Source: Pseudomonas sp. MPC6
GTDB taxonomy: Bacteria; Pseudomonadota; Gammaproteobacteria; Pseudomonadales; Pseudomonadaceae
NCBI RefSeq assembly: GCF_006094435.1
Contig: NZ_CP034783.1
Location: 62,001-126,000, forward strand
Direction: 5' to 3'
Length of the DNA stretch: 64,000 nucleotides
The notes under the pieces are model-generated. The model was not told the origin of the DNA. It searched no databases and was given only the letters and a program-made list of their open reading frames with translations. A program made the translations under genes and the position numbers. Below are positions 1-9,179 of the stretch, in pieces. Position 1 is the first letter of the stretch, and each line of letters begins with the position of its first letter.

Positions 1-1578
1 CGCTGTGGCGTACACCAGCGGCCGTGCGGCTTCGACGTTCGGGCTCTGGAAGCCGACGTCATAAATATGGAAGCCCAGGTGCATGATCTTCTGGTCCAGG
101 TGCAAGTACGGGTAGTTGCCGTCCAGCGGCAGCGACGGTGCCAGTTTCACCACGCCCACCAGCATCAGCGGCGCCACTTCACCGGCGGCGCGCGCCACGG
201 CGAGGATCATCCCGGTCATCATCGCCGGGCTGGCCATCGGCAGCACGATCTTCCACAAGGTTTCCGCCTTGGTCGCGCCGAGGGCCAACGAGCCTTCACG
301 CACGGTGCGGGGAATCCGCGCCAGGCCTTCTTCGGTGGCCACGATCACCACGGGCACCGCCAGCAGCGCCAGGGTCAGGGACGCCCAGAGCAGACCCGGC
401 GTACCGAAGGTCGGCGCCGGCAATGCTTCAGGGAAGAACAACCGGTCGACCGAGCCGCCCAGCACATAGACGAAGAAGCCCAGGCCGAACACGCCGTAAA
501 CGATGGCCGGAACACCCGCCAGGTTGTTCACCGCGATGCGGATAATCCGGGTCAAGGCGTTCTGCTTGGCATACTCACGCAAGTAAACCGCCGCCAGTAC
601 ACCGAACGGCGTCACGATCATCGCCATGATCAAGGTCATCATCACAGTGCCGAAAATCGCCGGGAAGATCCCGCCTTCGGTGTTCGCTTCACGCGGGTCG
701 TCGCTGAGGAATTCCCAGACCTTGCTGAAGTAGAAGCCAATCTTGGTGAAGGTGCCCATGGCGTTCGGCTGGTAGGCATGCACCACCTTGCCGATATCGA
801 TGACGATTTCTTTGCCGTTGGCATCGCGGGCCGTCAGGCTGTCGCGGTTGAACTGGGCGTGCAGGTCGGCAAGACGCGCTTCGATGTCCTGATAACGCGC
901 GTTCAGCTCGGCGCGCTCGGACTCCATGTCCGCTTGCGCGGTGGCGTCGAGTTTACCGGCCAGTTCCAGTTTGCGACCATGCAGGCGGATGCGTTCGAGG
1001 CCGGCGTTGATCGCGCCGATATCGGACTTCTCCAGGGTCTTGAGTTGTGCCGCGAGCTCATTGACGCGAGCGACACGGGCCTGCAACTCCGGCCATGCGG
1101 CTTCGCCTTCGGCGATGACCTTGCCGTCCTGTTTGACGTTGACCAGGTAGCCGTAGAAGTTGCCCCACTCACGACGCTCGACGGCCATCAGCTCCGGCGG
1201 CGTTTTCTGATTCGTCAGCCACTCGCCGACGATCCAGGTGAAGTCGTTGCCGTTCAGGTCACGGTTGCCGACCTTGATCAGCTCGCGGGTCATGAACTCC
1301 GGGCCCTGATCGGGCACCGGCAGGCCAGCGCTTTTCAGGCGCTCGCGGGGCACTTGTTCCTTTTGCACCACTTCGCCGACGACCAGGTGATTGGCCTGGC
1401 CCGGCACGTCGTAGCTGGCGTGGATCAGGTCCGCCGGCCAAAAGTGACCCAAGCCGCGCACGGCAATCACCGCGAGCAGGCCAATGGTCATGATGACCGC
1501 GATGGACACCGCGCCACCGCTCATCCAGACGCCAGGGGCGCCGCTCTTGAACCATCCATTCAGGGAGTTCTGTTTCAC
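1..1578 (-). CDS. pstA: Phosphate ABC transporter permease PstA (3' end cut by window edge)
   Basis: Inner-membrane permease that pairs with PstC to import phosphate delivered by PstS. I read it from a GTG at 1578 (MKQNSLNGWF...), 7-12 bases after an AAGGTAG ribosome site and 15 bases downstream of the pstC stop, so it is co-transcribed with pstC. One transmembrane helix lies near residues 20-42. A long hydrophilic, partly coiled-coil periplasmic insert (about 45-250) follows, then the permease core with the EAA-loop motif EGSLALGATKAETLWKI. The insert makes it far longer than the roughly 300-residue E. coli PstA; such long forms are normal in Pseudomonas. 526 codons are inside the window and the last few dozen are missing. 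pstB and phoU would be expected beyond the left edge. Confidence 0.95.
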   Translation of the reverse strand, partial: MKQNSLNGWFKSGAPGVWMSGGAVSIAVIMTIGLLAVIAVRGLGHFWPADLIHASYDVPGQANHLVVGEVVQKEQVPRERLKSAGLPVPDQGPEFMTRELIKVGNRDLNGNDFTWIVGEWLTNQKTPPELMAVERREWGNFYGYLVNVKQDGKVIAEGEAAWPELQARVARVNELAAQLKTLEKSDIGAINAGLERIRLHGRKLELAGKLDATAQADMESERAELNARYQDIEARLADLHAQFNRDSLTARDANGKEIVIDIGKVVHAYQPNAMGTFTKIGFYFSKVWEFLSDDPREANTEGGIFPAIFGTVMMTLIMAMIVTPFGVLAAVYLREYAKQNALTRIIRIAVNNLAGVPAIVYGVFGLGFFVYVLGGSVDRLFFPEALPAPTFGTPGLLWASLTLALLAVPVVIVATEEGLARIPRTVREGSLALGATKAETLWKIVLPMASPAMMTGMILAVARAAGEVAPLMLVGVVKLAPSLPLDGNYPYLHLDQKIMHLGFHIYDVGFQSPNVEAARPLVYATA

Positions 1579-1593
1579 AGACTTCTACCTTTC

Positions 1594-3876
1594 TTAAAGC
1601 GACGAGTATTTCTTGCGCAGGCGCTGACGAATCAGTTCTGCGAGGGTGTTCATGACGAAGGTGAACAACAGCAGCACCAGCGCCGAGAGGAACAGCACGC
1701 GGTAGTGGCTGCCGCCGACTTCCGACTCCGGCATTTCCACCGCGACGTTGGCGGCCAGGGTGCGCAGGCCTTCGAACAGGTTCATTTCCATGACCGGGGT
1801 GTTACCGGTGGCCATCAGCACGATCATGGTTTCACCGACCGCACGGCCCATGCCGATCATCAGTGCCGAGAAGATGCCCGGGCTGGCGGTGAGGAGCACC
1901 ACGCGAGTCATGGTCTGCCATGGCGTGGCTCCGAGGGCCAGGGAACCCAGGGTCAGGCCACGCGGCACGCTGAACACCGCGTCTTCGGCGATGGAGTAGA
2001 TGTTCGGAATAACGGCGAAGCCCATGGCCAGACCGACCACCAGTGCGTTGCGCTGGTCGTAGGTGATCCCTAAGTCGTGGGAGATCCACATGCGCATGTC
2101 GCCGCCGAAGAACCAGGTTTCCATGTACGGGCTCATGTACAGCGACAACCAGCCCACAAACAGGATCACCGGAATCAGAATCGCGCTTTCCCAACCGTCC
2201 GGCACTTTCAGGCGAATGGCCTCAGGCAGGCGGCTGAAGACAAAACCGGCGACCAGGATGCCGATCGGCAACAGCATCAGCAGGCTGAAGATGCCCGGCA
2301 GATGCCCTTCTACATAAGGCGCGAGGAACAGGCCGGCGAAGAAACCGAGGATCACCGTCGGCATCGCTTCCATCAGCTCGATCACCGGCTTGACCTTGCG
2401 GCGCATGCCCGGGGCCATGAAGTAGGCGGTGTAGATCGCCGCGGCAACCGCCAGTGGCGCGGCCAGCAACATGGCGTAGAACGCGGCCTTCAACGTACCG
2501 AAGGTCAGGGGCGCCAGGCTCAATTTGGGTTCGAAATCGGTGTTTGCGGCGGTCGATTGCCAGACGTATTTAGGCTCGTCGTAGTTCTCGTACCAGACCT
2601 TGCTCCACAGCGCGCTCCAGGACACTTCCGGGTGCGGGTTGTCGAGCAGCAGCGGTTGAATCTTGCCGCCCGCTTCCACGATCACGCGGTTGGCCCGTGG
2701 CGACAGACCGAAGATCCCTTGGCCTTCGACCACCTGGTCCACCAGCAAGGTGCGGTGGGCGGTGCTGTGGAACACGCCGAGCTTGCCGGAGGCGTCGAGG
2801 GCGATGAAGCCTTTGCGACGTTCTTCGGCGGTGATTTCAACGATCGGCGTGCTGCCCATCTGGAAGCTGCGGATCTGCTTCAGACGCGATTCGCCATCAG
2901 GGTCGCGCGCCATGAACCACTGGGCCAGGCCGCCTTTGGAATCGCCGAGGATCAGCGAGATACCGCCCACCAACTGGGTGCTGGCAGTAATCTCGGCCTC
3001 GCCGTTTTCGAGCAACTTGTAGCGACCGTTGAGGCTCTTGTCGCGCAGGCTGAACACATCGGCTTGCGCACGACCGTTGATCACGTACAGCCACTGCTGA
3101 CGCGGGTCGACGAAGATGTTTTTTACCGGCTCGGTCATCTGCGGCAGATCGATGCGCTTCTGCTCGCTGGTGATTTCACCGGTCATCATGTTTTCTTCGC
3201 TGGTCAGCGACAAGACATTGAGTTGCGAACCGGTGGAACCGACCAGCATCAGGGTCGTATCGGTGGCGTTGAGGCTGACGTGCTCCAGCGCACCGCCTGC
3301 CTCGTTCAACGTAATCGGGGTTTCGCCATACGGGTACTCGATGGCCGGCGAGATGGTCTTCTTGCCGTCCGGGTAAGTGACTTTATAGGTATGACGGAAC
3401 ACCAGGGCCTGGCCGTTGGAAAAGCCCACGGCTACCAGCGGATGACCTGGCTGGTCTTCACCGATCGAGGTGACGCTGGCACCCGCCGGAACCGGCAGGT
3501 CGACGCGCCTGAGTTCGGCGCCATTGTCGATGTCGAAGAACAGTGCCTGCCCCTTGTCGGAAACCCGCAAGGCGACCTGGTTCTGCTCTTCCAGGGAGAT
3601 CATCAATGGCTTGCCGGCGTCTTGCATCCAGGCAGGGGTGATGGCGTCTTTGGCGGTCAGGTCGGCGCCCTGGAACAGGGGCAGAACGACGTAGCCGAGG
3701 AAGAAGAAGATCAGTGTGATCGCGCCCAGGACAGCGAGGCCGCCAATAAGGACGTACCAGCGGGTCAGGCGATCTTTGAGCGCACGAATACGGCGCTTGC
3801 GTTGCAGCTCAGGCGTATTGAAGTCAATTCGCTTGGGGGGATTTGTAGTCATGGGGGAATTGGCCAGATCATTCAT
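1594..3876 (-). CDS. pstC: Phosphate ABC transporter permease PstC (long form)
   Basis: Partner permease of PstA in high-affinity phosphate import. About 760 residues: a cytoplasmic N-terminus, one transmembrane helix (about 38-62), a periplasmic region of about 380 residues rich in beta-propeller-like repeats, then the permease core with several helices and the EAA motif (LGSLALGATPWQTMTRV). E. coli PstC is only about 320 residues, so the periplasmic domain is an added module. I chose ATG 3876 (MNDLANSPM); an in-frame GTG lies two codons upstream at 3882 and an ATG at residue 9 is a third option. A perfect Pho box lies 23 bases upstream, so it can be transcribed independently of pstS. Confidence 0.93.
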   Translation of the reverse strand: MNDLANSPMTTNPPKRIDFNTPELQRKRRIRALKDRLTRWYVLIGGLAVLGAITLIFFFLGYVVLPLFQGADLTAKDAITPAWMQDAGKPLMISLEEQNQVALRVSDKGQALFFDIDNGAELRRVDLPVPAGASVTSIGEDQPGHPLVAVGFSNGQALVFRHTYKVTYPDGKKTISPAIEYPYGETPITLNEAGGALEHVSLNATDTTLMLVGSTGSQLNVLSLTSEENMMTGEITSEQKRIDLPQMTEPVKNIFVDPRQQWLYVINGRAQADVFSLRDKSLNGRYKLLENGEAEITASTQLVGGISLILGDSKGGLAQWFMARDPDGESRLKQIRSFQMGSTPIVEITAEERRKGFIALDASGKLGVFHSTAHRTLLVDQVVEGQGIFGLSPRANRVIVEAGGKIQPLLLDNPHPEVSWSALWSKVWYENYDEPKYVWQSTAANTDFEPKLSLAPLTFGTLKAAFYAMLLAAPLAVAAAIYTAYFMAPGMRRKVKPVIELMEAMPTVILGFFAGLFLAPYVEGHLPGIFSLLMLLPIGILVAGFVFSRLPEAIRLKVPDGWESAILIPVILFVGWLSLYMSPYMETWFFGGDMRMWISHDLGITYDQRNALVVGLAMGFAVIPNIYSIAEDAVFSVPRGLTLGSLALGATPWQTMTRVVLLTASPGIFSALMIGMGRAVGETMIVLMATGNTPVMEMNLFEGLRTLAANVAVEMPESEVGGSHYRVLFLSALVLLLFTFVMNTLAELIRQRLRKKYSSL

Positions 3877-3898
3877 TCGCACACCCTAGCGATCCTGT

Positions 3899-3916
3899 AT
3901 GACAGAAAGATGACAG
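3899..3916 (-). promoter_or_regulatory. Pho box (PhoB operator) upstream of pstC
   Basis: On the minus strand the sequence reads CTGTCAT-CTTT-CTGTCAT, an exact match (14 of 14 half-site bases) to the PhoB direct-repeat consensus with its 4-base spacer. It lies 23 bases before the pstC ATG, so the start of transcription must be very close to the gene. Confidence 0.88.
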
Positions 3917-3976
3917 TGCAGTGACGCAACAAATCCGCCGCCTGTGGAAACCGGCAGCGGAGTGAATATTCGGGGA

Positions 3977-4067
3977 TGTAGGAGCCGGCTTGCTGGCGAA
4001 GGCGGCGGATCATTCAACATCAATGTTGAATGTGCTGACCCCTTCGCCGGCAAGCCGGCTCCTACAC
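3977..4067. repeat. REPIN between pstS and pstC
   Basis: Two inverted REP copies (TGTAGGAGCCGGCTTGCTGGCGAAG and its complement) face each other. Between them sits a second, perfect inverted repeat CATTCAACAT-CA-ATGTTGAATG at 4011-4032. The whole unit can form a long hairpin in pstS-pstC read-through RNA and may affect relative expression of the two genes. Confidence 0.85.
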
Positions 4068-4069
4068 AG

Positions 4070-4090
4070 GTCCGGGGTTATCCCCCGGAC
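4070..4090 (-). terminator. Hairpin just after pstS (weak terminator or mRNA 3' stabiliser)
   Basis: GTCCGGGG-TTATC-CCCCGGAC forms a strong GC stem 9 bases beyond the pstS stop. No T-run follows on the minus strand, so it may protect the pstS mRNA 3' end or attenuate rather than be a classical intrinsic terminator. Confidence 0.4.
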
Positions 4091-4098
4091 CTAGGGTT

Positions 4099-5097
4099 TT
4101 ACTTTTTTGCTACGTTGCTACCTTCCTGCAAACCCAGGTCAGCCAGTGCTTTTGCAGCAACCTTGGCTGGCAGCGGGATGTAGCCGTCTTTCACTACAAC
4201 TTCCTGGCCCTGCTTGGACAGGATCAGCTTCACGAACTCGGCTTCCAGCGGGGCCAGAGGCTTGTTCGGCGCTTTGTTGACGTAGACGTAGAGGAAGCGC
4301 GACAGCGGGTACTTGCCGTTCAGGGCGTTCTCTTCAGTGTCTTCAATGAACTCTGCGCTGCCTTTCTTGGCCAGGGCCACTGTCTTCACGCTGGCGGTCT
4401 TGTAGCCGATGCCCGAGTAGCCCACTCCGTTCAGCGAGGAGCTGATCGACTGCACAACCGAAGCCGAACCTGGTTGTTCGTTGACGTTTGGCTTGTAGTC
4501 ACCTTTGCACAGGGCCTCTTCCTTGAAGTAGCCATAGGTGCCCGATACCGAGTTACGACCGAACAGCTGAACCGGCTTGTTCGCCAGGTCGCCGGTCACA
4601 CCCAGGTCACCCCAGGTTTTCACATCGGCTTTGGCGCCGCACAGACGAGTGGACGAGAAGATCGCGTCGACTTGTTCCATGGTCATGTGCTGGATCGGGT
4701 TGTCCTTGTGCACGAACACCGCCAAGGCGTCCACGGCCACCGGAATCGCGGTTGGCTTGTAGCCGTATTTGGTTTCGAAGGCCTGCAGCTCGTTGTCCTT
4801 CATCTTGCGGCTCATCGGGCCCAGGTTAGCGGTGCCTTCAGTCAGCGCAGGCGGCGCGGTAGACGAACCGGCGGCCTGAATCTGGATGTTGACGTTCGGG
4901 TATTCTTTTTTGTAGTTCTCAGCCCACAGGGTCATGAGGTTGGCCAGGGTATCGGAGCCGACGCTGGACAGGTTGCCCGACACACCAGTGGTCTTGGTGT
5001 AGCTCGGGATCGCAGGGTCAACAGCGGCAACCGCGTTGGCAGTCGCAACGCCAGCAGCGACAAAAGTCATTGCCGCCATCAAACGCTTCAGTTTCAT
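4099..5097 (-). CDS. pstS: Periplasmic phosphate-binding protein PstS
   Basis: Captures inorganic phosphate in the periplasm for PstCA. 332 residues with a clear signal peptide ([22 protein letters not shown], cleavage near residues 22-26). The mature N-terminus carries the phosphate-binding GSDTL loop (VGSDTLANL) and the AAGSST and RNSVSGT segments that line the phosphate site. The start ATG at 5097 follows a CTAGGAGTAAGGC ribosome site. A Pho box lies about 80 bases upstream, and a hairpin plus REPIN separate it from pstC. This predicts PhoB-dependent, strongly phosphate-repressed expression, with more PstS than permease. Confidence 0.96.
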   Translation of the reverse strand: MKLKRLMAAMTFVAAGVATANAVAAVDPAIPSYTKTTGVSGNLSSVGSDTLANLMTLWAENYKKEYPNVNIQIQAAGSSTAPPALTEGTANLGPMSRKMKDNELQAFETKYGYKPTAIPVAVDALAVFVHKDNPIQHMTMEQVDAIFSSTRLCGAKADVKTWGDLGVTGDLANKPVQLFGRNSVSGTYGYFKEEALCKGDYKPNVNEQPGSASVVQSISSSLNGVGYSGIGYKTASVKTVALAKKGSAEFIEDTEENALNGKYPLSRFLYVYVNKAPNKPLAPLEAEFVKLILSKQGQEVVVKDGYIPLPAKVAAKALADLGLQEGSNVAKK

Positions 5098-5175
5098 GCC
5101 TTACTCCTAGCAGATAGGGTGTGTTAAGTCGGGGCCAAGTATCAGCAGGCCGTGTGAACACTCTATGGCTGAAAT

Positions 5176-5193
5176 ATGACAATTGGATGAAAG
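5176..5193 (-). promoter_or_regulatory. Pho box upstream of pstS
   Basis: The minus strand reads CTTTCAT-CCAA-TTGTCAT, matching 12 of 14 positions of the PhoB direct repeat CTGTCAT-N4-CTGTCAT. It lies about 80 bases before the pstS start, leaving room for a -10 element and an untranslated leader. Confidence 0.75.
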
Positions 5194-5252
5194 GCCAGCA
5201 TTCGGTGTTCTATAAGTACACCGAGTTATCGTTCTTCGTCGGAACGCCGCCC

Positions 5253-5335
5253 GGAGCAAGCCCGCTCACACACTCGACCGCAATCCTCTGGGAGAACTCG
5301 GTTAAATGTGGGAGCGGGCTTGCTCGCGAAGGGGC
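5253..5335. repeat. REP pair in reversed (outward) order
   Basis: A degenerate REP half (GGAGCAAGCCCGCTCACAC, about 5252-5270) is followed by a full REP (TGTGGGAGCGGGCTTGCTCGCGAAG, from 5307). The order is opposite to the usual REPIN. It lies between the 3' end of the MFS gene and the pstS promoter. Confidence 0.65.
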
Positions 5336-5361
5336 CAGTGCAGTCGATACATCAAGCCGGC

Positions 5362-6663
5362 TTAGCGGCCCTTTCTCCAGAGATACCCACCCACCACAAT
5401 CCCCACACCGCACAGCACCGCCACGTAATACGCCGGCCCCATCGGGCTTTCCTTGAGCAGCAGGCTGACGATCATCGGGGTCAGGCCGCCAAAGATGGCG
5501 TAGGCGACGTTGTAGGAAAACGACAGGCCACTGAAACGCACCACGGGCGGGAAGGCCTTGACCATTACATAGGGCACGGCGCCGATGGTGCCGACCAGCA
5601 GGCCGGTCAGGGAGTACAGGGGGAACAGCCAGTCGGGGTGCGCGGCCAGGCTGTGGTAGAAGGTCCAGGAGGTGAGCAATAGCGCCGTGCAGCCGAACAC
5701 GAAGACCCGGCCTGCGCCGAACCGATCCGACAATGCGCCGGCAATGATGCAGCCGAAGCTCAGAAACACGATCGCCAGGCTATTGGCTTGCAGCGACGTG
5801 GTCGGCGAGAAGTGGTAGACGGTCTGCAGCACGGTCGGCGTCATCAGGATCAATACCACGATCGCAGCGGACAGCAGCCAGGTCAGCAGCATGGAAATCA
5901 GGATCGCACCGCGATGGTCACGCAACACCGCACGCAACGGCACTTCTTCCGCCAGCGCCTTGCGCAGCTGCAACTCGGCGAACACGGGGGTCTCGTGCAG
6001 CCAGCGGCGCAGATAAACCGAGAACAGGCCGAACACACCGCCCAGCAGGAACGGAATCCGCCAGGCATAATCCGCGACTTCCACCGGGGTGTAGAAGCTG
6101 TTGATCGCCGTGGCGACCAATGAGCCCAGCAGAATACCCGCCGTCAGACCGCTGGTCAGGGTGCCGCAAGCGTAACCGATGTGCCGCTGGGGCACGTGTT
6201 CGGACACGAATACCCAGGCGCCCGGCACTTCACCGCCAATCGCCGCGCCCTGGATCACCCGCATCAGCAGCAACAGGATCGGCGCCCACATGCCGATCTG
6301 CGCGTAAGTCGGCAGCAAACCCATGATCAGGGTCGGCACCGCCATCATGAAAATACTCAACGTGAACATCTTCTTGCGACCCAGCAGGTCACCGAAGTGC
6401 GCCATGACGATGCCACCCAGCGGTCGTGCCAGGTAACCGGCGGCAAAAATGCCGAATGTCTGCATCAGGCGCAGCCATTCCGGCATGTCGGCCGGGAAGA
6501 ACAGCTTGCCCACCACCGTGGCGAAGAACACGAAAATGATGAAGTCGTAGAACTCCAGCGCACCACCCAGGGCAGACAGCGATAACGTCTTGTAGTCGCT
6601 GCGGGTCAACGGACGTGCGGATTGGGAGGGTTGCGCGATGTTCGAAGGCGCTGTGGTGGTCAT
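5362..6663 (-). CDS. MFS transporter, metabolite:H+ symporter type
   Basis: 433-residue inner-membrane carrier with about 12 hydrophobic segments. The N-terminal half carries a helix-1 motif (LGGALEFYDFIIFVFFA), an MFS loop 2-3 motif (GDLLGRKKMF) and a VIQGAAIGGEVPGA helix-5 segment. These are typical of the metabolite:H+ symporter family (ProP, KgtP, ShiA, citrate carriers). The substrate cannot be told from sequence; an organic acid or osmolyte is likely. It is followed by a REP pair and lies upstream of the pst genes on the same strand. Three palindromes in its upstream region suggest control by a dimeric repressor. Confidence 0.85.
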   Translation of the reverse strand: MTTTAPSNIAQPSQSARPLTRSDYKTLSLSALGGALEFYDFIIFVFFATVVGKLFFPADMPEWLRLMQTFGIFAAGYLARPLGGIVMAHFGDLLGRKKMFTLSIFMMAVPTLIMGLLPTYAQIGMWAPILLLLMRVIQGAAIGGEVPGAWVFVSEHVPQRHIGYACGTLTSGLTAGILLGSLVATAINSFYTPVEVADYAWRIPFLLGGVFGLFSVYLRRWLHETPVFAELQLRKALAEEVPLRAVLRDHRGAILISMLLTWLLSAAIVVLILMTPTVLQTVYHFSPTTSLQANSLAIVFLSFGCIIAGALSDRFGAGRVFVFGCTALLLTSWTFYHSLAAHPDWLFPLYSLTGLLVGTIGAVPYVMVKAFPPVVRFSGLSFSYNVAYAIFGGLTPMIVSLLLKESPMGPAYYVAVLCGVGIVVGGYLWRKGR

Positions 6664-6754
6664 GGCAAGGGCTTCTCTTTAGTCGGATCTGCAACCCCCA
6701 CAACGCTGGCGGAGGCTTGGGCAGGTCCGGCACGATAGCAAATTGGTCGAAAAA

Positions 6755-6805
6755 GCACATGGATGTGCGTATTTGACGGTCAAAATGAGAACCAGACGGT
6801 CGTCT
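6755..6805. promoter_or_regulatory. Cluster of three perfect palindromes upstream of the MFS gene
   Basis: Within 51 bases lie GCACAT-GG-ATGTGC (6755-6768), TTTGAC-G-GTCAAA (6772-6784) and AGACG-GT-CGTCT (6794-6805). They sit in the 364-base gap between the divergent MFS and thioesterase genes (6664-7027), which otherwise shows no gene. They could be operators for one or more dimeric regulators; none is encoded next door. Confidence 0.45.
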
Positions 6806-7027
6806 CGGAGTCTACCGATCGATATACTTGCAATCTTGCGACAACCTGCAAGGGTTGCTGTGCGAAAACGCCTGCCGGGGTTGATAGGCGATTTCGCAGA
6901 GTTTCCCTTTAGGCGCCTTACGAAAAACGTGACGAACGTAGTATGTTCGGGGCTGAATCGTTTTTCCTTGAGACGGCTATTCACCTTGAAGTACCAATGA
7001 GAGTTACGGGTCAGAGGCACCCCCGGC

Positions 7028-7432
7028 ATGTTAGAGCTCGAACAAGAAGATCCAATCCCGCAAGGCGACCTGGCCCTGCAAATCACCGCACTCCCGCGCG
7101 AAACCAACGGCTTTGGCGATATTTTCGGCGGCTGGCTGGTGGCGCAGATGGATTTGGCCGGCACCGCAATGGCCAGCAAGGTCGCGGGCGGGCGCGTAGC
7201 CACCGTGGCGATCGATCGCATGGCGTTTCTGGTACCGGTTGCGGTGGGCGCTCAGCTCTCCTTCTATACCCAGGCGCTGGAAATCGGCCGCAGCTCGATC
7301 CAGATGATGGTCGAGGTCTGGAGCGACGATCCGTTGTCCAGCGAATGGCGTAAAGTGACTGAAGCGGTATTCGTATTCGTCGCCATCGATGGCAGCGGCC
7401 GCACGCGCTCGGTTCCGCCCAGAGCTCGTTAA
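7028..7432 (+). CDS. Acyl-CoA thioesterase (YciA-like hotdog fold)
   Basis: 134-residue single hotdog-domain protein expected to hydrolyse acyl-CoA thioesters in the cytoplasm. The signature is the segment GDIFGGWLVAQMDLAGT (about 28-44), with the catalytic Asp and the GG turn at the CoA site, followed by VATVAIDRMAFLVPV. Length matches the YciA family. It is followed closely by the mutarotase gene on the same strand (87 bases). A second, longer thioesterase of the same superfamily is at 41880-42362. Confidence 0.85.
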   Translation: MLELEQEDPIPQGDLALQITALPRETNGFGDIFGGWLVAQMDLAGTAMASKVAGGRVATVAIDRMAFLVPVAVGAQLSFYTQALEIGRSSIQMMVEVWSDDPLSSEWRKVTEAVFVFVAIDGSGRTRSVPPRAR

Positions 7433-7519
7433 ACAAGGCCCAGGTAAAACAGGAACCGTTAAACGCGGGGACCGTTTTGCGGTCCATAGCAGATATTGTT
7501 CCTGATCGAGAGCCGTTCC

Positions 7520-8419
7520 ATGACAACGCCCAACGTTGAAGCCGTGAAACTGGATGAACTGAACTGCTGGCGCATCCGCCACGGGCAGGCCGAATTGCTG
7601 GTGGCCCAGCAAGGTGCGCACATCCTCAGTTACCAATTGGCCGGCGAGCCGCCGCTGATCTGGCTCAACGACGAGGCTGCGTTCAAGACCGGCAAGAGCA
7701 TCCGCGCGGGCGTGCCGGTGTGCTGGCCGTGGTTCGGTAATTTTTCGCGCAACCCGCAAAGTGTCCAGGCGATGCGCTTCAGTAGCGAACCGCCGACTGC
7801 CCACGGTCTGGTGCGGGCGATGGACTGGGAACTGGGGGGCATCGAAGCGCAAGGCGAGAGCCTGAACGTGGAATTTCTCCTGCCCTGCCCCGAAGGCGGT
7901 TTTCCAGGTTGGCCGCATCAGGTGGATTTGAAGCTGAGCATTCGTCTGGATGAGCAACTGCACATCAGCTTGACCAGCCATAACCAGGGCTTCGGCCACG
8001 TCACCATCAGCCAGGCGCTGCACAGCTATTTCGCGGTCAGCGATGTGCGCAATGTGCATGTCGAAGGCCTGGATGGCTTGAGCTACATCGAGACGCTGGA
8101 CGACTGGAAAACTGTGCGTCAGGCCGGTGATTTGCGGTTTGCTGGCGAGACCGATCGCATCTATCTCGATACTCCGGCGAAGCTGAGCATTGTCGACCCG
8201 GCCTGGGAACGACGCATCGAGCTGACCAGCAGCGGTTCGCGCTCCTCGGTGATCTGGAACCCGTGGATCGATCGTGCCGCAGCGTTCAGCGACATGGCCG
8301 ACGACGGCTGGCAGCGCATGCTGTGCATTGAGACGGCGAATGTGATGGATGATGTGGTGACGTTGGCACCGGGCGCCAGTCATACCCTTGGCGTGAGTAT
8401 CGCCAGCAAATCCCTGTAA
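7520..8419 (+). CDS. D-hexose-6-phosphate mutarotase (aldose 1-epimerase family, YeaD-like)
   Basis: 299 residues. This family interconverts the anomers of hexose 6-phosphates such as glucose-6-P. Seen motifs include SIRAGVPVCWPWFG (about 70-84), PTAHGLVRAMDWEL with the catalytic His (about 93-106), and SQALHSYF with a second active-site His. The ATG at 7520 (MTTPNVEAV) follows GAGAG; an upstream in-frame ATG at 7496 adds eight residues and is less likely. A REPIN follows the stop codon. Confidence 0.88.
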   Translation: MTTPNVEAVKLDELNCWRIRHGQAELLVAQQGAHILSYQLAGEPPLIWLNDEAAFKTGKSIRAGVPVCWPWFGNFSRNPQSVQAMRFSSEPPTAHGLVRAMDWELGGIEAQGESLNVEFLLPCPEGGFPGWPHQVDLKLSIRLDEQLHISLTSHNQGFGHVTISQALHSYFAVSDVRNVHVEGLDGLSYIETLDDWKTVRQAGDLRFAGETDRIYLDTPAKLSIVDPAWERRIELTSSGSRSSVIWNPWIDRAAAFSDMADDGWQRMLCIETANVMDDVVTLAPGASHTLGVSIASKSL

Positions 8420-8435
8420 CACCGCAACACCAAAA

Positions 8436-8525
8436 TGTGGGAGCGGGCTTGCTCGCGAAGAAGCCATAACATTCAACATCATCGTTGACTGTTACACCGC
8501 TTTCGCGAGCAAGCCCGCTCCCACA
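8436..8525. repeat. REPIN after the mutarotase gene
   Basis: Inverted pair of TGTGGGAGCGGGCTTGCTCG REP copies separated by about 40 bases, between two convergent genes. The inner ATTCAACATCATCGTTGACT sequence resembles the inner arm of the REPIN at 3977. Confidence 0.88.
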
Positions 8526-8555
8526 GTTTTGGTTTGTGCCTGGCCAGAATGGCCG

Positions 8556-9092
8556 TTACAAGTCTGATTCCTCTACTACCCGCACCTTCGCCGCATCCAG
8601 CGCATACGCCGCATCAGCCAGGTCGTTGTTGACCTTCTCGATCTTCAGCGTACCCGTCACCCACAGAGGCGTGTAGATATCATCCAGCTTCAAGCCTTTC
8701 GGATAACGCACCAGCACCAACTGGTTGGGCGGCGGTGGCGGTACGTGGATGCAGGCGCCCGGATAGGGCACCAGGAAGAACAGCGTGCTGCGCCCCTTGG
8801 CGTCGGACTCCAGTGGCACCGGATAGCCGCCGAGGCGGATATTCTTGTCATTCATCGACGGCACGGTTTTGGTCGAGTACATCACCGCCGGCAAGCCTTT
8901 ACTCTGCTTCATGCCACCCTTTTCGGTGAAGGTGCCATTGGCTTCGGGGGAGTCGTGGTCGATTTCAGGCATGGCCTCGAGGGCCTTCTGGTCCGACTTG
9001 GGCATCAGGTCGAGCCAGTCGGTTTCCGGCAATTCGCCGGCATGGGCAAGGCCCGCACCCAGTAATAGGAAAGTCAGCAGAAGACGGCGCAT
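8556..9092 (-). CDS. DUF3299 secreted protein
   Basis: 178 residues from ATG 9092, with a signal peptide (MRRLLLTFLLLGAGLAHA). The mature part contains the conserved blocks GYPVPLESDAKG and VPYPGACIHVPPPPPNQLV that define DUF3299. Members are periplasmic, of unknown biochemical role, and often found near ABC export genes; no such genes are next to it here. A longer start 14 codons upstream would put residues in front of a good signal peptide and is rejected. Downstream it faces the mutarotase gene across a REPIN. Confidence 0.82.
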   Translation of the reverse strand: MRRLLLTFLLLGAGLAHAGELPETDWLDLMPKSDQKALEAMPEIDHDSPEANGTFTEKGGMKQSKGLPAVMYSTKTVPSMNDKNIRLGGYPVPLESDAKGRSTLFFLVPYPGACIHVPPPPPNQLVLVRYPKGLKLDDIYTPLWVTGTLKIEKVNNDLADAAYALDAAKVRVVEESDL

Positions 9093-9179
9093 GAAAGTGC
9101 TCGGCAAAGGAGTGGACGGTGCAACGCCGAGCATTCTAGCCCTCCCCCGCGTTTGGCAGAGAGGGCTTTGTCGCTTCCA

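Noticed and set aside
67..2073. Long open frame antisense to pstA and pstC
   Set aside because: Gln/His/Arg-rich low-complexity translation typical of the complement of GC-rich genes; pstA and pstC are unmistakable on the other strand.
2077..3924. Long open frame antisense to pstC
   Set aside because: Same reason; no domain and no ribosome site, and it would run through the pstC Pho box.
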